The notes: a model not told the origin generated them from the letters alone. Counted from the first letter of the stretch, positions 1-6,005 are shown. The stretch: 7,022 nt of DNA from Clostridiales bacterium UBA7573 (GCA_002477905.1 DLLB01000002.1:19074-26095); one strand, 5' to 3'. Numbers and translations are program-made.

Positions 1-267
1 TGGAAGCGCAATCCCGTACATGACGAATTCTACTATAAGTAGATAGAACCATGTCTGCTCCATTAAGGCGGGGGCAAGCTCCTGTAAGATTCCAATGACA
101 AAAGCGCCCAAGAATTGGGAGATGAAAAACATGGCAAACAATGCAAGCATACACCGGTTGACGCCACGCCGCGCATTGTACAGACGGATGGAATCCGGAA
201 TTTGCGCGGGTGCTGGATTTTCTGGGTTTTGCGGATGGGGATCCGGAAAAAACTGAATGGGTTCCAT
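1..267 (-). CDS. Membrane protein, N-terminal part (possible CPBP-family intramembrane protease)
   Basis: Partial gene whose first 89 codons run leftward off the window edge. The start at 265-267 has an AGGAG ribosome site (complement of 274-278) six bases upstream, and a consensus promoter lies further up. The first 38 residues are hydrophilic and rich in proline and asparagine (begins MEPIQFFPDPHPQN) and look cytoplasmic. A hydrophobic helix follows at about residues 39-61, then a short ELAPAL loop and the beginning of a second helix from about residue 73. This arrangement of a proline-rich cytoplasmic tail, an arginine pair (RRGVNR) and a first helix followed by a short amphipathic loop resembles Clostridia CPBP (CAAX/bacteriocin-processing type) proteases. 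Their catalytic EExxxR motif would lie outside the window, so that family is inferred. That it is a membrane protein is well supported; another polytopic membrane protein is the alternative. Confidence 0.7.
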   Translation of the reverse strand, partial: MEPIQFFPDPHPQNPENPAPAQIPDSIRLYNARRGVNRCMLALFAMFFISQFLGAFVIGILQELAPALMEQTWFYLLIVEFVMYGIALP

Positions 268-345
268 AGGGTTCTCCTTTTTAAAACATGGGGAAAACGA
301 ACGGTCAGAGAAAACGAAGCAAACGCACAATATCTTGCTGATGTT

Positions 346-374
346 ATTATATCGCAATTTTATCCGGCTGTCAA
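346..374 (-). promoter_or_regulatory. Sigma-A promoter for the leftward membrane-protein gene
   Basis: On the minus strand, TTGACA (complement of 369-374) and TATAAT (complement of 346-351) are separated by exactly 17 bp. Both boxes match the consensus perfectly. Transcription would begin near 339, giving a leader of about 70 nt before the start at 267. Confidence 0.88.
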
Positions 375-458
375 GTGCTCAATCGTCAAAGCCTGTGAAT
401 TTCGGAAAAAAGTTTCGTCGGTGTATGAAATTGCCGTGGGTTCCATGGAAAAATCACT

Positions 459-484
459 GGGAAATCAAGTTTTTTTGATTTCCC
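459..484. promoter_or_regulatory. Perfect 10-bp inverted repeat, candidate operator
   Basis: GGGAAATCAA at 459-468 and its exact complement TTGATTTCCC at 475-484 flank a 6-base GTTTTT centre. The repeat ends one base before the -35 box of the GH30 promoter (486-491). It has no gene end before it and no T-tract after it, so a repressor or activator site is more likely than a terminator. A second short palindrome, TTCCATGGAA, sits at 441-450. The binding protein is unknown. Confidence 0.55.
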
Positions 485-485
485 C

Positions 486-514
486 TTGACTTTTCCAGAT
501 GTGTCTGCTATACT
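486..514 (+). promoter_or_regulatory. Sigma-A promoter for the GH30 gene
   Basis: TTGACT (486-491), a 17-bp spacer and TATACT (509-514), with a TG pair one base upstream of the -10 box (506-507) that makes it an extended -10. Transcription would begin near 521, leaving a leader of about 78 nt before the start at 599. Confidence 0.85.
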
Positions 515-589
515 CATGGCGGTGATTTCCAACGAATGATCCGAAAAAATTTCAGAAAGGACAGCAAACGACGCAAACGCGTTGCTTGC

Positions 590-594
590 AAGGA
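590..594 (+). promoter_or_regulatory. Ribosome binding site that sets the GH30 start at 599
   Basis: AAGGA sits just upstream of the ATG at 599. The spacing is short (4 bases). The alternative in-frame ATG at 536 has only a weak GGTGA far upstream and would lie about 15 nt from the predicted transcription start. It would add 21 very basic residues that do not look like GH30 sequence. Confidence 0.6.
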
Positions 595-598
595 AAAT

Positions 599-1945
599 AT
601 GCATATCACAAAATATCAGACGCGTACAGATCATTTCCTGGTTTCCGATTCTTTCACGCCGATTAGCGGGAAAATGGGCGGTGCGCTGACGCTTACCTTA
701 GCGGAGAAACCGCTTGCCGCTCCGTTTGCGGGGTTTGGCGTCGCGCTGACGGGGAGCAGTTGCGATCGGTTGCGCGCGATGCAACCGGATGCGCGGAAAG
801 ACTTTTTGCAGGATATTTACGGAGCAAAGGGACTGGGACTGTCGGTCGGACGTCTGACCATCGGTTCTTCCGATTATTCCAAAGAATTATATTCTTATGA
901 TGATGTACCGTATGACACATCGCTTGCGCATTTTTCCATCGCGCGGGATGAAGAGTATATTTTACCGATGATTCGCGAGGTATTGCAGATCCGTCCGGAT
1001 TTGCAACTGTTCGCTTCTCCGTGGAGCCCGCCCGGCTGGATGAAAACCGGCGGTTCCCTTTGCGGCGGCTATATGCGTGCGGAATATTTGGATGTGTACG
1101 CCGATTATATCGTGAAATTTGTACAGGCATATCGTGCGGCAGGCGTGGATGTCAAGGCGCTTACGCCGCAAAATGAACCGGAAACCCAGCAAAACGGCAA
1201 AATGCCGACCTGTATCTGGCATCCGGATCTGGAAGCGCAGTTTATTCTGAAGTTGCGTGAAAAATTAGACGCGGCTTCGCTGAATACGAAAATCTGGATG
1301 TACGACCATTGCTTTGTCGGCATCGAACGGGTGCTGTGGTGTTTGCGGACTTATCCGGCACTGATACAGGCATGCGACGGTGTGGCGTGGCATTATTATG
1401 AGGGCGGTGTGGAAATGACCGCGCACCTTGCGGCGGAATATCCGCAGTTGGCTTCGCATTTTACGGAAGGTGGTCCCCGCCTGTACGATCATTACGCAAC
1501 CGATTGGTGCAAATGGGGCAGTATCATGGCAAAGGCACTGGCAGCCGGATGCCGCACCTTTACCGGATGGAATCTGCTTTTGGACGAATCCGGTTGTCCG
1601 AATATCGGACCGTTTTTCTGCGGTGGGCTTGCCACCCTGCATTCGCAGACAAAGGAGCTTTCTTACAGCGGACAGTACCGCGCTTTCGCGCATTTTTCCC
1701 GCTTTATCAAACCCGGTGCGAAAATCTATCCGGTGACCATTGCGGATGATGTGCCGCCGATGTTTTTGTATCCCAATAACGCAAAACCGATCGCGGCGGT
1801 TGCCGCCCAAAATCCGGACGGAAGTTTTGTATTGCAGCTGGTCAATCCGAATTCCGACAAGCGGCAGGTGCAGTATGAGCGGGACGGAAGATGGTACTAT
1901 GTAGAATTACTTCCGGATTCGTTGGTTACAGTCGTACAGGCGTAA
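599..1945 (+). CDS. Glycoside hydrolase family 30 protein (glucosylceramidase / beta-1,6-glucanase type), cytoplasmic
   Basis: 448 residues, a normal length for a GH30 catalytic barrel plus its side beta-domain. Seen in order: the N-terminal strand with the family's GFG-ALT-SS segment (AGFGVALTGSSCDRL, about 44-58; usual form GFGGALTESS), the barrel segment ASPWSPPGWMKTGG (139-152), the acid/base motif TPQNEPE with E193, VAWHYYEG (262-269), and the nucleophile segment HFTEGG with E290. The C-terminal 75 residues are beta-rich. Both catalytic glutamates of this clan GH-A retaining family are therefore present. The family hydrolyses beta-linked glucosides, glucosylceramide, beta-1,6-glucans or xylosides; which substrate applies cannot be read here. 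There is no signal peptide or membrane anchor with the chosen start, so it should act in the cytoplasm on imported glycosides. It is monocistronic, with its own promoter and terminator. Confidence 0.93.
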   Translation: MHITKYQTRTDHFLVSDSFTPISGKMGGALTLTLAEKPLAAPFAGFGVALTGSSCDRLRAMQPDARKDFLQDIYGAKGLGLSVGRLTIGSSDYSKELYSYDDVPYDTSLAHFSIARDEEYILPMIREVLQIRPDLQLFASPWSPPGWMKTGGSLCGGYMRAEYLDVYADYIVKFVQAYRAAGVDVKALTPQNEPETQQNGKMPTCIWHPDLEAQFILKLREKLDAASLNTKIWMYDHCFVGIERVLWCLRTYPALIQACDGVAWHYYEGGVEMTAHLAAEYPQLASHFTEGGPRLYDHYATDWCKWGSIMAKALAAGCRTFTGWNLLLDESGCPNIGPFFCGGLATLHSQTKELSYSGQYRAFAHFSRFIKPGAKIYPVTIADDVPPMFLYPNNAKPIAAVAAQNPDGSFVLQLVNPNSDKRQVQYERDGRWYYVELLPDSLVTVVQA

Positions 1946-1954
1946 CCGGAAGGT

Positions 1955-1994
1955 AGGGGCTGTTCCATGCGTAATTTGGAATCGCCCCTTTTTT
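1955..1994 (+). terminator. Intrinsic terminator of the GH30 gene
   Basis: AGGGGC (1955-1960) pairs with GCCCCT (1984-1989) and TTCCA (1963-1967) pairs with TGGAA (1977-1981), joined by a one-mismatch internal step, and a run of T follows (1989-1994). It lies 10 bases after the stop codon. Confidence 0.88.
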
Positions 1995-2079
1995 GCCGTT
2001 GCATCCGAGGAAACAGTCCTTGTAGCGGTACTTTTTTATTTTCATTCTAAAATGGAATTTTGTCAAGTGCTTTCTGGGA

Positions 2080-2085
2080 TATAAT
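2080..2085 (+). promoter_or_regulatory. Probable -10 box for the first XRE gene
   Basis: TATAAT at 2080-2085 lies about 28 bases ahead of the start. The -35 is poor: TTTTGT gives a 16-bp spacer, while the better TTGTCA at 2060-2065 is only 14 bp away. The promoter may be weak or need an activator. Confidence 0.5.
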
Positions 2086-2113
2086 TCTGAAAAAGAAGTA
2101 AGGATGCGATCCT

Positions 2114-2386
2114 ATGAAAACACGAAAACAACCCTACGGAACCTGCAATTTGGTGGGGCGAAATCTGGAGCGTCTGCGCAAGGCGCGCCATTTAACGCAA
2201 AAAGATTTCATTTCTAAAATGCAGATTGCAGGATGTGACATCAATCCCACCAGTTATTCCAAACTGGAGGGACAATTACGCAGTGCCACGGATCGGGAGG
2301 TCTATACGGCGGCGCGGATTTTAGAGGTACCGATGGAAGCGCTGTTTGACATTGCGGAACCATCTGCGGGTGCAAAACATGGATAA
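2114..2386 (+). CDS. Small XRE-family helix-turn-helix regulator (first of two)
   Basis: 90 residues, essentially one XRE/Cro-type DNA-binding domain (about 14-78). Seen: VGRNLERLRKARHLTQKDF (helices 1-2), SYSKLEGQLRSATDREVYTAARIL (recognition helix onward) and the closing VPMEALFDI. The stretch KMQIAGCDINPTS between helices 2 and 3 is longer than in phage repressors, as in the common Firmicutes subgroup that reads LQL-GCDI-R--LSKIE. The start has AAGGA (2100-2104) nine bases upstream. A short Gly/Ala/Ser tail follows the domain, with no second ligand or dimer domain, so it likely binds DNA as a small homodimer and may autoregulate. It is separated from the next XRE gene by a terminator, so the two are not one operon. 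Target unknown. Confidence 0.88.
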   Translation: MKTRKQPYGTCNLVGRNLERLRKARHLTQKDFISKMQIAGCDINPTSYSKLEGQLRSATDREVYTAARILEVPMEALFDIAEPSAGAKHG

Positions 2387-2409
2387 CGGGGAAACATATC
2401 CCGTTTTTT
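2385..2409 (+). terminator. Intrinsic terminator overlapping the stop codon of the first XRE gene
   Basis: AACGGG (2385-2390) pairs with CCCGTT (2400-2405), extended by a G-T pair, and is followed by T residues to 2409. The left arm begins inside the TAA stop (2384-2386). Confidence 0.82.
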
Positions 2410-2467
2410 CTGCCTAAACAGGGAAACGCGCTCCAAAGAATGTAGTAATTGACAGTTGACCATATTT

Positions 2468-2496
2468 AATATACCACAGTATTCAATGATTGTCAA
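2468..2496 (-). promoter_or_regulatory. Leftward sigma-A promoter between the XRE genes
   Basis: On the minus strand, TTGACA (complement of 2491-2496), a 17-bp spacer and TATATT (complement of 2468-2473). It points back into the first XRE gene, where no minus-strand gene is convincing, so its product would be an antisense transcript starting near 2461. Confidence 0.55.
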
Positions 2497-2503
2497 TAGA
2501 TAA

Positions 2504-2512
2504 TGATATAAT
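2504..2512 (+). promoter_or_regulatory. Extended -10 promoter for the second XRE gene
   Basis: TGATATAAT at 2504-2512 is a perfect -10 box with the upstream TGn extension. No good -35 stands 17 bp away (TTCAAT at 2482-2487 is 19 bp away), which fits an extended -10 promoter. The overlapping half-sites CAATGATTG (2484-2492) and ATTGTCAAT (2489-2497) just upstream could be operators. Confidence 0.65.
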
Positions 2513-2544
2513 AGTATTGAAATCATGGACGCGAGGTATAAAGA

Positions 2545-2832
2545 ATGCTGAACGAACGAATCCGGTCACTGCGGGAAGCCAAAGGACTGACGCAAGTGGA
2601 GCTTGCGAAAAAACTGTCTGTTACCAAACAGGCAGTTTCCAACTGGGAGAATGACAACATTCAGCCATCGGTGGAGATGGTGGTCGCATTGGCGGATCTG
2701 TTTGGTGTGACGGTAGATGATCTGCTGGACCGCAGTGAAAAACGATGGCTTGCAGTAGATGGGCTAACGGATTTACAGATTCAGCATATCCATGCTCTGA
2801 TCTGTGATCTGACCGAAAAGCAAAAATTTTAA
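2545..2832 (+). CDS. Small XRE-family helix-turn-helix regulator (second of two)
   Basis: 95 residues. A canonical HTH_3/XRE domain fills about residues 3-61: ERIRSLREAKGLTQVELAKKL, then the turn and recognition helix SVTKQAVSNWENDNIQPS, and a closing LADLFGVTVDDLL. This is the typical Firmicutes repressor pattern, with the recognition-helix serine, tryptophan and glutamate all present. A 30-residue tail (GLTDLQIQHIHALICDL, about 73-89) looks like an amphipathic helix and may aid dimerisation. A GAGG ribosome site (2533-2536) lies eight bases before the ATG. The upstream gap holds an extended -10 promoter and inverted half-sites that suit autorepression, which is inference. It is a sequence relative of the first XRE protein only at family level and has a different spacing in the DNA-binding unit, so the pair is not a recent duplication. 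Target unknown. Confidence 0.92.
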   Translation: MLNERIRSLREAKGLTQVELAKKLSVTKQAVSNWENDNIQPSVEMVVALADLFGVTVDDLLDRSEKRWLAVDGLTDLQIQHIHALICDLTEKQKF

Positions 2833-2863
2833 CGCGCACTCATCTGCCAGTGCGTAGCGAAGA

Positions 2864-2899
2864 AAAAGAGACAAAGCGCAAAAACGCTTTGTCTCTTTT
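2864..2899. terminator. Bidirectional intrinsic terminator between convergent genes
   Basis: Perfect 15-bp inverted repeat (2864-2878 and 2885-2899) with a 6-base loop. The outer arms are A-rich on one side and T-rich on the other, so each strand reads stem then T-tract. It ends both the second XRE gene (+) and the oxidoreductase gene (-). Confidence 0.93.
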
Positions 2900-2919
2900 G
2901 GTATTTTTCGTTCCGTTTT

Positions 2920-3906
2920 CTACACGGTTACCTTCAATACGACCTTGCCGGCGCTTTTGTTTTCATACAGCAATGCATGCGCTTCTTCTGCCTGCGTGAT
3001 CGGCAATACCCGGAAAATCGCAGGCCGGATCTTCCCTTCTGCAACCTTCTCCCAAACGTTTTCTACCAAAGCGCGCAAGATCTGTGCTTTCACAGGTTCA
3101 GGCTTGGAACGGAGCGTACTGCCGATGATGCGGACATTGCGGACATAGAGCTTCCGCATATCTATGGTGGTAAAGTCGCCTGCCAATGTGGCGATCATGA
3201 TCCATTTTGCCATATATCCGAGATACGGCAGACATTTGCCCATGATCTCACCGCCAAGGCAGTCAATAGCAAGACGCACCGGACGCCCTTGTGCGTCCAG
3301 TTCCTGTAAAACCGTTGTAATATCCTCTGTGCGGGTGTTGACGATCCGGTCCGCACCGGTCTTGGCGACCACTTCCCGTTTTTCTTCGTCAATAATGGTT
3401 GTAATGACGTAAGCGCCGAAGGCTTTCGCCATGGGAATTACGACGCTGGCAAGCCCGCTTGCGCCGGCATGCATTAAGAACACATCCCCCGCCTGCAAGT
3501 TTCCTTCCAAAAACAGATTCAGATATGCGGTCGCGAACGCTTCCGGCATTGCCGCCGCTTCCACGAGGGAACAGTTTTTCGGGACCGGCATCAGCATATC
3601 ATACCGTACCGCGACATATTCGGCGTAACCGCCGCCGCCGAGCAACGCGCAAACCGCGTCGCCGACTTTCCAATTGGATTTTGCCGCTGCCTCCGGCGTT
3701 ATTTTTGCAATGGTGCCGGAAATCTCCAGTCCCATCCATTCCGGGCAGCCGGGCGGAGGGGGATAATTGCCTTCCCGTTGCATTAAATCGGCGCGGTTGA
3801 GCGCTGCATATTCGATCTTGACTAAAACTTCTTCCGGCTTCAGAACCGGATCGGGGACGTTTTCCCAGTGCAGGGATTTATCAGCGTGAATGAGGATTGC
3901 TTTCAT
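2920..3906 (-). CDS. NAD(P)H:quinone oxidoreductase of the zinc-free MDR superfamily (PIG3/TP53I3-like)
   Basis: 328 residues, the usual length. The N-terminal catalytic domain carries AALNRADLMQREGNYPPPPG (about 34-53), GLEISG (59-64) and VGDAVCALLGGGGYAEYV (81-98). These are hallmarks of the PIG3 quinone-reductase branch, whose members read ALNRADLMQR-G-Y-PPPG. The Rossmann domain follows, with HAGASGLASV (146-155), IDCLGGE (214-220), and the C-terminal IFRVLPITQAEEAH and SAGKVVLKV. There is no catalytic-zinc or structural-zinc cysteine cluster, so the reaction should be NAD(P)H-dependent reduction of quinones or enones in the cytoplasm. In the nucleotide loop, family members often read HAG-SGVG; here the last glycine is alanine (A153), a mild change. 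The start has AGGAG (complement of 3914-3918) seven bases upstream. It is transcribed divergently from the AraC-type gene, which may control it. The substrate is not readable from sequence. Confidence 0.93.
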   Translation of the reverse strand: MKAILIHADKSLHWENVPDPVLKPEEVLVKIEYAALNRADLMQREGNYPPPPGCPEWMGLEISGTIAKITPEAAAKSNWKVGDAVCALLGGGGYAEYVAVRYDMLMPVPKNCSLVEAAAMPEAFATAYLNLFLEGNLQAGDVFLMHAGASGLASVVIPMAKAFGAYVITTIIDEEKREVVAKTGADRIVNTRTEDITTVLQELDAQGRPVRLAIDCLGGEIMGKCLPYLGYMAKWIMIATLAGDFTTIDMRKLYVRNVRIIGSTLRSKPEPVKAQILRALVENVWEKVAEGKIRPAIFRVLPITQAEEAHALLYENKSAGKVVLKVTV

Positions 3907-3957
3907 GGGGAATCTCCTTTTTCAAATGTGCGGATTTGTAAAAAATGCGGAAACACG

Positions 3958-3986
3958 AAAAACGGAGCAGAGCTTCCTCCGTTTTT
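3958..3986 (-). promoter_or_regulatory. Terminator-like hairpin in the oxidoreductase leader
   Basis: Perfect 10-bp inverted repeat, 3958-3967 with 3977-3986, around a 9-base loop. Read on the minus strand it is an ACGGAG/CTCCGT stem flanked by A5 and T5, the form of an intrinsic terminator. It begins about 14 nt after the predicted transcription start (near 4000) and lies 50 bases ahead of the start codon, so it could be an attenuator. No upstream gene on that strand needs a terminator there. Confidence 0.6.
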
Positions 3987-4006
3987 GTAAAATACTTTTT
4001 GATTTG

Positions 4007-4035
4007 ATTATAACAAAGAAGCGAAGAAAATGCAA
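4007..4035 (-). promoter_or_regulatory. Promoter for the oxidoreductase gene
   Basis: On the minus strand, TATAAT (complement of 4007-4012) is preceded by a 17-bp spacer and TTGCAT (complement of 4030-4035). The -10 is perfect and the -35 weak, which fits an activated promoter. Confidence 0.72.
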
Positions 4036-4042
4036 TGCGCAC

Positions 4043-4064
4043 TTTGATACAGAATTCCATCAAA
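4043..4064. promoter_or_regulatory. Inverted repeat between divergent promoters, candidate operator
   Basis: TTTGAT (4043-4048) and ATCAAA (4059-4064) around a 10-base centre, 7 bases upstream of the oxidoreductase -35 box. The position suits a regulator site; the arms are short, so chance cannot be excluded. Confidence 0.35.
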
Positions 4065-4066
4065 AT

Positions 4067-4101
4067 GATAAAATCCGCCGGAAAAACCGAGAAATTTTAT
4101 C
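4067..4101. promoter_or_regulatory. Nested inverted repeat upstream of the AraC-type gene, candidate operator
   Basis: GATAAAAT (4067-4074) and its exact complement ATTTTATC (4094-4101) enclose a second dyad, CGG (4079-4081) and CCG (4087-4089) with five A between. It ends nine bases before the -35 box of the AraC-type gene. Confidence 0.45.
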
Positions 4102-4110
4102 GAAAAAAGC

Positions 4111-4139
4111 TTGACAGAAAAAGCAAAATGCGATATGCT
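4111..4139 (+). promoter_or_regulatory. Sigma-A promoter of the AraC-type gene
   Basis: TTGACA (4111-4116), a 17-bp spacer and TATGCT (4134-4139). Transcription would begin near 4146, only about 18 nt before the chosen start codon. This excludes the in-frame ATG at 4035. Confidence 0.85.
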
Positions 4140-4163
4140 AAAGAAAAAACAGCGGAGGAAACC

Positions 4164-4925
4164 ATGGATTTTTCCAATTTGATTTTGACGGATGTGAAAG
4201 AAATCTGTCCAGTATCCAAGGAAAAGGGACAGACCTTTCATATGGAGGCACGCAAAACACACGGACTGATTGTGGCGCGCTCCGGCACCTATCTGTACAG
4301 ACAGGGCGAGACGGAGTTGTTTTCGGATACAGGTCATGTCGTGTATTTACCGAAAGGGGCAACCTATGATTTGAAGTGTCTGACATCCGGAGTCAGCATG
4401 GTCATCAATTTTCATTGCTCTGATCCCGATACCGAAATTCAGAGTTTTTCCACTGCCGAACACTTTGAAGCGGAATTGCACAAACTGCTTTGCTATTGCG
4501 ATCATACTGCTTCGCATCGTCTGTTGTGTATCGGCACGCTGTATCAGATTTTTTCCCGGCTTGCGCATAGTGGTTGCACCTGCCGGCCCACCGCGCAAAA
4601 TCTGCCGATTTTGCCGTCACTCAACTATATGAAGCAACATTTTCAGGATCCCACACTTTCACTTGCAAAGATTGCAAAAGTGTCAAACGTCAGCACCGTG
4701 TATTTTCGGAAATTGTTTACCACATGTTATGGATTTTCCCCCATGCAGTATGTCCGCACCTTGCGGATGAATCACGCGAAAGAACTGTTGTGCGACGGGG
4801 ACCGGACGATTGCGGAGATCGGCAGAGCCTGCGGCTATGACGGCGCGTACAGCTTCAGCAATGCGTTCAAACAAACGACCGGACTTTCTCCTACGGCGTA
4901 TATGCGGCATTTTACGGAAATTTGA
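4164..4925 (+). CDS. AraC-family transcriptional regulator (cupin sensor plus HTH_18)
   Basis: 253 residues. The start at 4164 is chosen because GGAGG (4154-4158) sits five bases upstream and the promoter lies between it and the longer in-frame ATG. Residues about 25-90 form a cupin-like sensor (HGLIVARSGTYLYRQGETE, then HVVYLPKGATYDLK), the arm that binds a small effector, usually a sugar, in AraC proteins. The C-terminal 100 residues carry the double helix-turn-helix: LSLAKIAKVSNVSTVYFRK (166-184) and TIAEIGRACGYDGAYSFSN (215-233), followed by the family signature FKQTTGLSPTAY. It lies divergent to the oxidoreductase gene across a 257-bp gap with dyads, so that gene and itself are the likeliest targets; this is inference. 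It is cysteine-rich in the middle (C110, C112, C122, C138, C140), which might matter if the signal is redox or thiol-reactive, but no known sensor motif is visible. Confidence 0.93.
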   Translation: MDFSNLILTDVKEICPVSKEKGQTFHMEARKTHGLIVARSGTYLYRQGETELFSDTGHVVYLPKGATYDLKCLTSGVSMVINFHCSDPDTEIQSFSTAEHFEAELHKLLCYCDHTASHRLLCIGTLYQIFSRLAHSGCTCRPTAQNLPILPSLNYMKQHFQDPTLSLAKIAKVSNVSTVYFRKLFTTCYGFSPMQYVRTLRMNHAKELLCDGDRTIAEIGRACGYDGAYSFSNAFKQTTGLSPTAYMRHFTEI

Positions 4926-4935
4926 AAAAAGAGAA

Positions 4936-4985
4936 GACATCCCTTGTGTTTGAAAGAAGATCCAAACACAAACGGATGCCTTTTT
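4936..4985. terminator. Intrinsic terminator of the AraC-type gene, probably bidirectional
   Basis: TTGTGTTTG (4944-4952) pairs with CAAACACAA (4963-4971) and CATCC (4938-4942) pairs with GGATG (4974-4978), then five T (4981-4985). On the minus strand the same stem is followed a few bases later by six T (complement of 4925-4930), so it can also end the convergent isomerase/epimerase-like gene. Confidence 0.87.
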
Positions 4986-5056
4986 GCAAATCAGGAAGAT
5001 TTTGAAAAATGCCGGTCTTGAAAAAGGGGAGCCTGTTAACAAAGAGATTGGGACAA

Positions 5057-5923
5057 TCAGCTGTTTTCCGGTCCCCACATGCCGAGATTTGCTACGCGTG
5101 TGCCGATGACGGAAAGCGGTGCGCGCGCCTCTAATTCTTTATGATTCTGTACGAAATCTGCGGATAGAAGCGCACGCTCCCGTACCATGGTGTTCCAAGC
5201 CTGTTTTTGTGTGACTTCATAGAGAATCGGACCGGTATAGCCCACTTCGTCAAACGTATCCATCAATGCCTTCCAGTCCATATCTCCCTCGCCGGGAAGC
5301 CAGTGCCGCTCATTGATAAAGTCATAATCCGACACATGCGTGGTTAAGAGTTTTGGTGCGATCGTGCGCAAAAATGCGCAGGGATCTTCTCCAAGCAAAT
5401 GATTGGTGTCAAAGCAAATGCGCAGTCGCTCGTCACAGGAAACCAGATCAAGTAATTCCGCACTGTGATTTCCAAGGCAGGACCGCGGTAAATCTTCCAC
5501 CGCAATTACCGCACCGTGCTGTGCCGCAAATGCGGCAAGTTCGCACAGAGAACGCTTGGCCTGCGCAATTTGCAGGGGACGTTCTTCATCCGAGATCGGT
5601 TCGCCGCTTGCGTGAATTACAAAACGGGTAATTCCGGCTTGTGTTGCCGCGGCGATCCACTTTTTGTGATCCTCTACCGCAAAACGGCGCATGGCTTCCT
5701 CCGGATTGGAGATGCTGTATTGCGCAAACGGTAGAAACCGTAGGTGAAAGCTCCAAAGGGTGATGCCGAATTCTTTTGCCAAGGCGGCGATGTTTTGCAG
5801 ATCTATATGCGGGTATTCTTCCTGTGCAGGGGAAATTTCCAAGCAATCCAATCCAGCGGCACGGTAAGCAAGGAAATTTTCCCTTGTCAGGGTGGCGCGC
5901 TGGGATAAACCGGTTTTTCTCAT
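5057..5923 (-). CDS. Sugar phosphate isomerase/epimerase-like TIM-barrel protein
   Basis: 288 residues from the chosen start at 5923, which has GGAGG (complement of 5933-5937) nine bases upstream. A longer in-frame ATG at 5959 would fall almost on the predicted transcription start and has no ribosome site. The protein shows the xylose-isomerase-like/AP-endonuclease-2 fold: GLDCLEIS (24-31) with E30, SFHLRF (58-63), FVIHAS (101-106), VIAVEDL (139-145) with E143, CFDTNHLLGE (170-179) with D172 and H175, THVSDYD (195-201) with H196, LPGEGDMDW (209-217) and LYEVTQ (234-239) with E236. The Glu/Asp/His/Glu positions are those that bind the divalent metal in this family. Members isomerise or epimerise ketoses, inositols or sugar phosphates in the cytoplasm; the substrate cannot be told. 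It is divergent from the ADP-ribosylglycohydrolase-like gene. Confidence 0.92.
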   Translation of the reverse strand: MRKTGLSQRATLTRENFLAYRAAGLDCLEISPAQEEYPHIDLQNIAALAKEFGITLWSFHLRFLPFAQYSISNPEEAMRRFAVEDHKKWIAAATQAGITRFVIHASGEPISDEERPLQIAQAKRSLCELAAFAAQHGAVIAVEDLPRSCLGNHSAELLDLVSCDERLRICFDTNHLLGEDPCAFLRTIAPKLLTTHVSDYDFINERHWLPGEGDMDWKALMDTFDEVGYTGPILYEVTQKQAWNTMVRERALLSADFVQNHKELEARAPLSVIGTRVANLGMWGPENS

Positions 5924-5968
5924 GGGCAATAACCTCCGAAAAGATAGGGTAAAGTTCATACTGTACAG

Positions 5969-5997
5969 ATTCTACACCAAAACCAAAGGATTGTCAA
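5969..5997 (-). promoter_or_regulatory. Sigma-A promoter of the isomerase/epimerase-like gene
   Basis: On the minus strand, TTGACA (complement of 5992-5997), a 17-bp spacer and TAGAAT (complement of 5969-5974). Transcription would begin near 5962, about 39 nt before the start codon. Confidence 0.86.
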
Positions 5998-6005
5998 GGA
6001 AAATG

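Noticed and set aside
536..598. In-frame N-terminal extension of the GH30 protein from ATG 536
   Set aside because: It would add 21 highly basic residues unlike the family, has only a weak distant ribosome site and lies about 15 nt from the predicted transcription start.
693..1810. Long minus-strand open frames opposite the GH30 gene (693-1130 and 1265-1810)
   Set aside because: They mirror the codon structure of the GH30 gene, lack ribosome sites and family motifs, and have compositions typical of antisense shadows.
369..2071. Repeated 11-mer TGTCAAGTGCT at 369-379 and 2061-2071
   Set aside because: Several 11-base matches are expected by chance in 7 kb, and the first copy is explained by the complement of a -35 box.
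2302..2526. Minus-strand open frame of 74 codons across the XRE gap
   Set aside because: Its ATG lies upstream of the predicted leftward transcription start, it crosses a terminator stem, and it has no recognisable domain.
4035..4163. Longer AraC-type protein starting at 4035
   Set aside because: The consensus promoter (4111-4139) lies inside this stretch and a strong GGAGG precedes the ATG at 4164.
4986..5056. Short plus-strand peptide-like stretch after the AraC terminator
   Set aside because: It has no start codon with a ribosome site, two overlapping frames look equally plausible, and it runs into the 3' end of the isomerase/epimerase-like gene on the other strand.
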